Part shown: in pieces, positions 12,307-13,222 of the stretch | Position numbering within the stretch: the first letter of the stretch is position 1 | How the letters are laid out: each line of letters opens with the position of its first letter | Origin: CADEED01 sp035995425 | GTDB lineage: Bacteria; Pseudomonadota; Gammaproteobacteria; Steroidobacterales; Steroidobacteraceae | DNA: 13,222 bases | Assembly (NCBI GenBank): GCA_035995425.1 | Contig: DASYKM010000043.1 | Location: 1-13,222, forward strand | Reading direction: 5' to 3' | Program-made: the position numbers and the translations under genes | Notes under the pieces: generated by a model | Told to the model about the DNA's origin: nothing | What the model saw: the letters and a program-made list of their open reading frames with translations, nothing else | Database searches by the model: none

Positions 12307-13222
12307 ATGGATCGCGAACAAGGCATCAAGCTCATGCAGGACCTCCTGCGCCGCGTGGTCGACAAGAAGGCCTCGGACTTGTTCATCACCGCGGGCTTTC
12401 CGCCGGCGATCAAGATCGACGGCGAAGTGCGGCCACAGTCCGAGCGCGCGCTGACCGGCGAGCAGTCCGCGGTGCTGGTGCGGTCGATCATGAACGATCG
12501 CCAGACCAAGGAATTCGACGCCACCAAGGAATGCAACTTCGCGATCGCGCCGCCGGGCATCGGCCGCTTCCGCGTGAATACCTTCGTGCAGCAGGGCCAC
12601 ACCGGCTGCGTCATCCGGCTCATCAATTCCAAGATTCCGACGCTCGAAGAGCTCGAGCTGCCACCGGTGCTCAAAGAAGTGGTGCTGTCCAAGCGCGGTC
12701 TGGTGATCCTGGTCGGCGGCACGGGCTCCGGCAAATCCACCTCACTGGCCGCAATGGTCGGCTACCGCAACGAAAAAACCCGCGGCCACATCGTCACCAT
12801 CGAAGATCCGGTGGAATACGTGCACCAGCACAGGGGCTGCGTGATTACGCACCGCGAAGTGGGCGTCGACACCGAAAACTGGCACACGGCGCTGAAGAAC
12901 ACGCTGCGCCAGGCGCCGGACGTCATCCTGATCGGAGAAATCCGCGATCGCGAGACCATGGAATACGGCATTCAGTTCGCCGAAACCGGCCATCTGGTGC
13001 TGGCGACGCTGCACGCCAACAGCTCCAACCAGGCGCTCGACCGCATCATCAACTTCTTCCCCGATGAGCGCCGCGAACAATTGCTGATGGACCTGTCGCT
13101 GAACATCCGGGCGCTGGTCTCGCAGCGCCTCGTGCCGCGCGAAGCCGGTGCGGGCCGAATCGCCGCCATGGAAATCATGCTGAATTCGCCGCTGATCCAG
13201 GACCTGATCTTCAAGGGCAAGG
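12307..13222 (+). CDS. pilU: Type IV pilus retraction ATPase PilU (3' end cut by window)
   Basis: This PilT paralogue assists forceful pilus retraction with PilT. The open frame from the ATG at 12307 runs 305 codons to the window edge with no stop; PilU is usually about 370-385 aa, so some 70 residues are missing. The N-terminus (MDREQGIKLMQDLL, then KKASDLFITAG at 20-30) matches PilU. Walker A GGTGSGKST is at 137-145, Walker B-like DVILIGEIRD at 205-214, and the His box GHLVLATLHA at 228-237. Where PilT has AIRNLIREGK, this protein has SPLIQDLIFKGK, which supports PilU rather than a second PilT. A weak Shine-Dalgarno (AGGCGAG 12296-12302) precedes the start. It lies 92 bp after pilT. Confidence 0.95.
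   Translation, partial: MDREQGIKLMQDLLRRVVDKKASDLFITAGFPPAIKIDGEVRPQSERALTGEQSAVLVRSIMNDRQTKEFDATKECNFAIAPPGIGRFRVNTFVQQGHTGCVIRLINSKIPTLEELELPPVLKEVVLSKRGLVILVGGTGSGKSTSLAAMVGYRNEKTRGHIVTIEDPVEYVHQHRGCVITHREVGVDTENWHTALKNTLRQAPDVILIGEIRDRETMEYGIQFAETGHLVLATLHANSSNQALDRIINFFPDERREQLLMDLSLNIRALVSQRLVPREAGAGRIAAMEIMLNSPLIQDLIFKGK

Noticed and set aside
12102..13067. A 321-codon plus-strand frame overlapping the end of pilT and most of pilU.
   Set aside because: It runs in a different frame through the P-loop region of pilU, is Arg/Gly/His-rich as expected for a GC-rich shadow frame, and has no domain. The true pilU frame stays open to the window edge.

Overview
The window is high-GC DNA with dense, short-spaced genes, most likely the chromosome of a gammaproteobacterium. 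The clearest sign is the right half: pilT divergent from a yggS-proC-yggT block, with pilU downstream of pilT. This arrangement is known from Pseudomonas and its relatives. A Xanthomonadales/Nevskiales/Steroidobacter-like host is my inference from the gene content and the HU variant; I could not test it by search. No phage, transposase, CRISPR array, tRNA or rRNA is visible. Most of the window is housekeeping with a few accessory genes.

Layout, left to right. (1) 122-343 (+) is a small unrecognised protein that converges, 5 bp apart, on a long minus-strand gene (349-2502). That gene encodes a lipoprotein with a cadherin-like domain and an M64-type (IgA-peptidase-like) zinc metallopeptidase. 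(2) 2724-3506 (-) is a ParA/MinD-like ATPase without a visible parB. Divergent from it is a 36-residue ORF (3680-3790, +). (3) 3865-5766 (+) is htpG (Hsp90). It is followed by a tight three-gene plus-strand unit: an FKBP-type prolyl isomerase lipoprotein, a secreted metal-dependent amidohydrolase of the prolidase-like group (1-nt overlap), and a small alpha/beta hydrolase (4-nt overlap). (4) 8222-8413 is a short convergent intergenic region packed with three hairpins: a perfect 29-bp inverted repeat whose loop can fold on a UUCG tetraloop, a rho-independent terminator serving the minus-strand HU gene, and a 9-bp GC hairpin. (5) 8414-8725 (-) is an HU/IHF-family DNA-binding protein with its own likely promoter. 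(6) 9018-11119 (-) is the block yggS-proC-yggT (PLP homeostasis, proline synthesis, membrane protein). (7) 11174 to the right edge (+) is pilT and then pilU, the latter cut by the window end. These are the retraction ATPases of type IV pili, separated by a 92-bp spacer with two hairpins.

How genes work together. PilT and PilU power pilus retraction. ProC makes proline and YggS buffers the PLP pool. HtpG and the FKBP are folding factors in different compartments (cytosol and envelope). The FKBP/amidohydrolase pairing could reflect envelope handling of prolyl bonds, but this is inference. I do not see a clear undescribed multi-gene system. The most notable unexplained items are the 29-bp inverted repeat, the ParA/mini-ORF pair and the cadherin-M64 lipoprotein.
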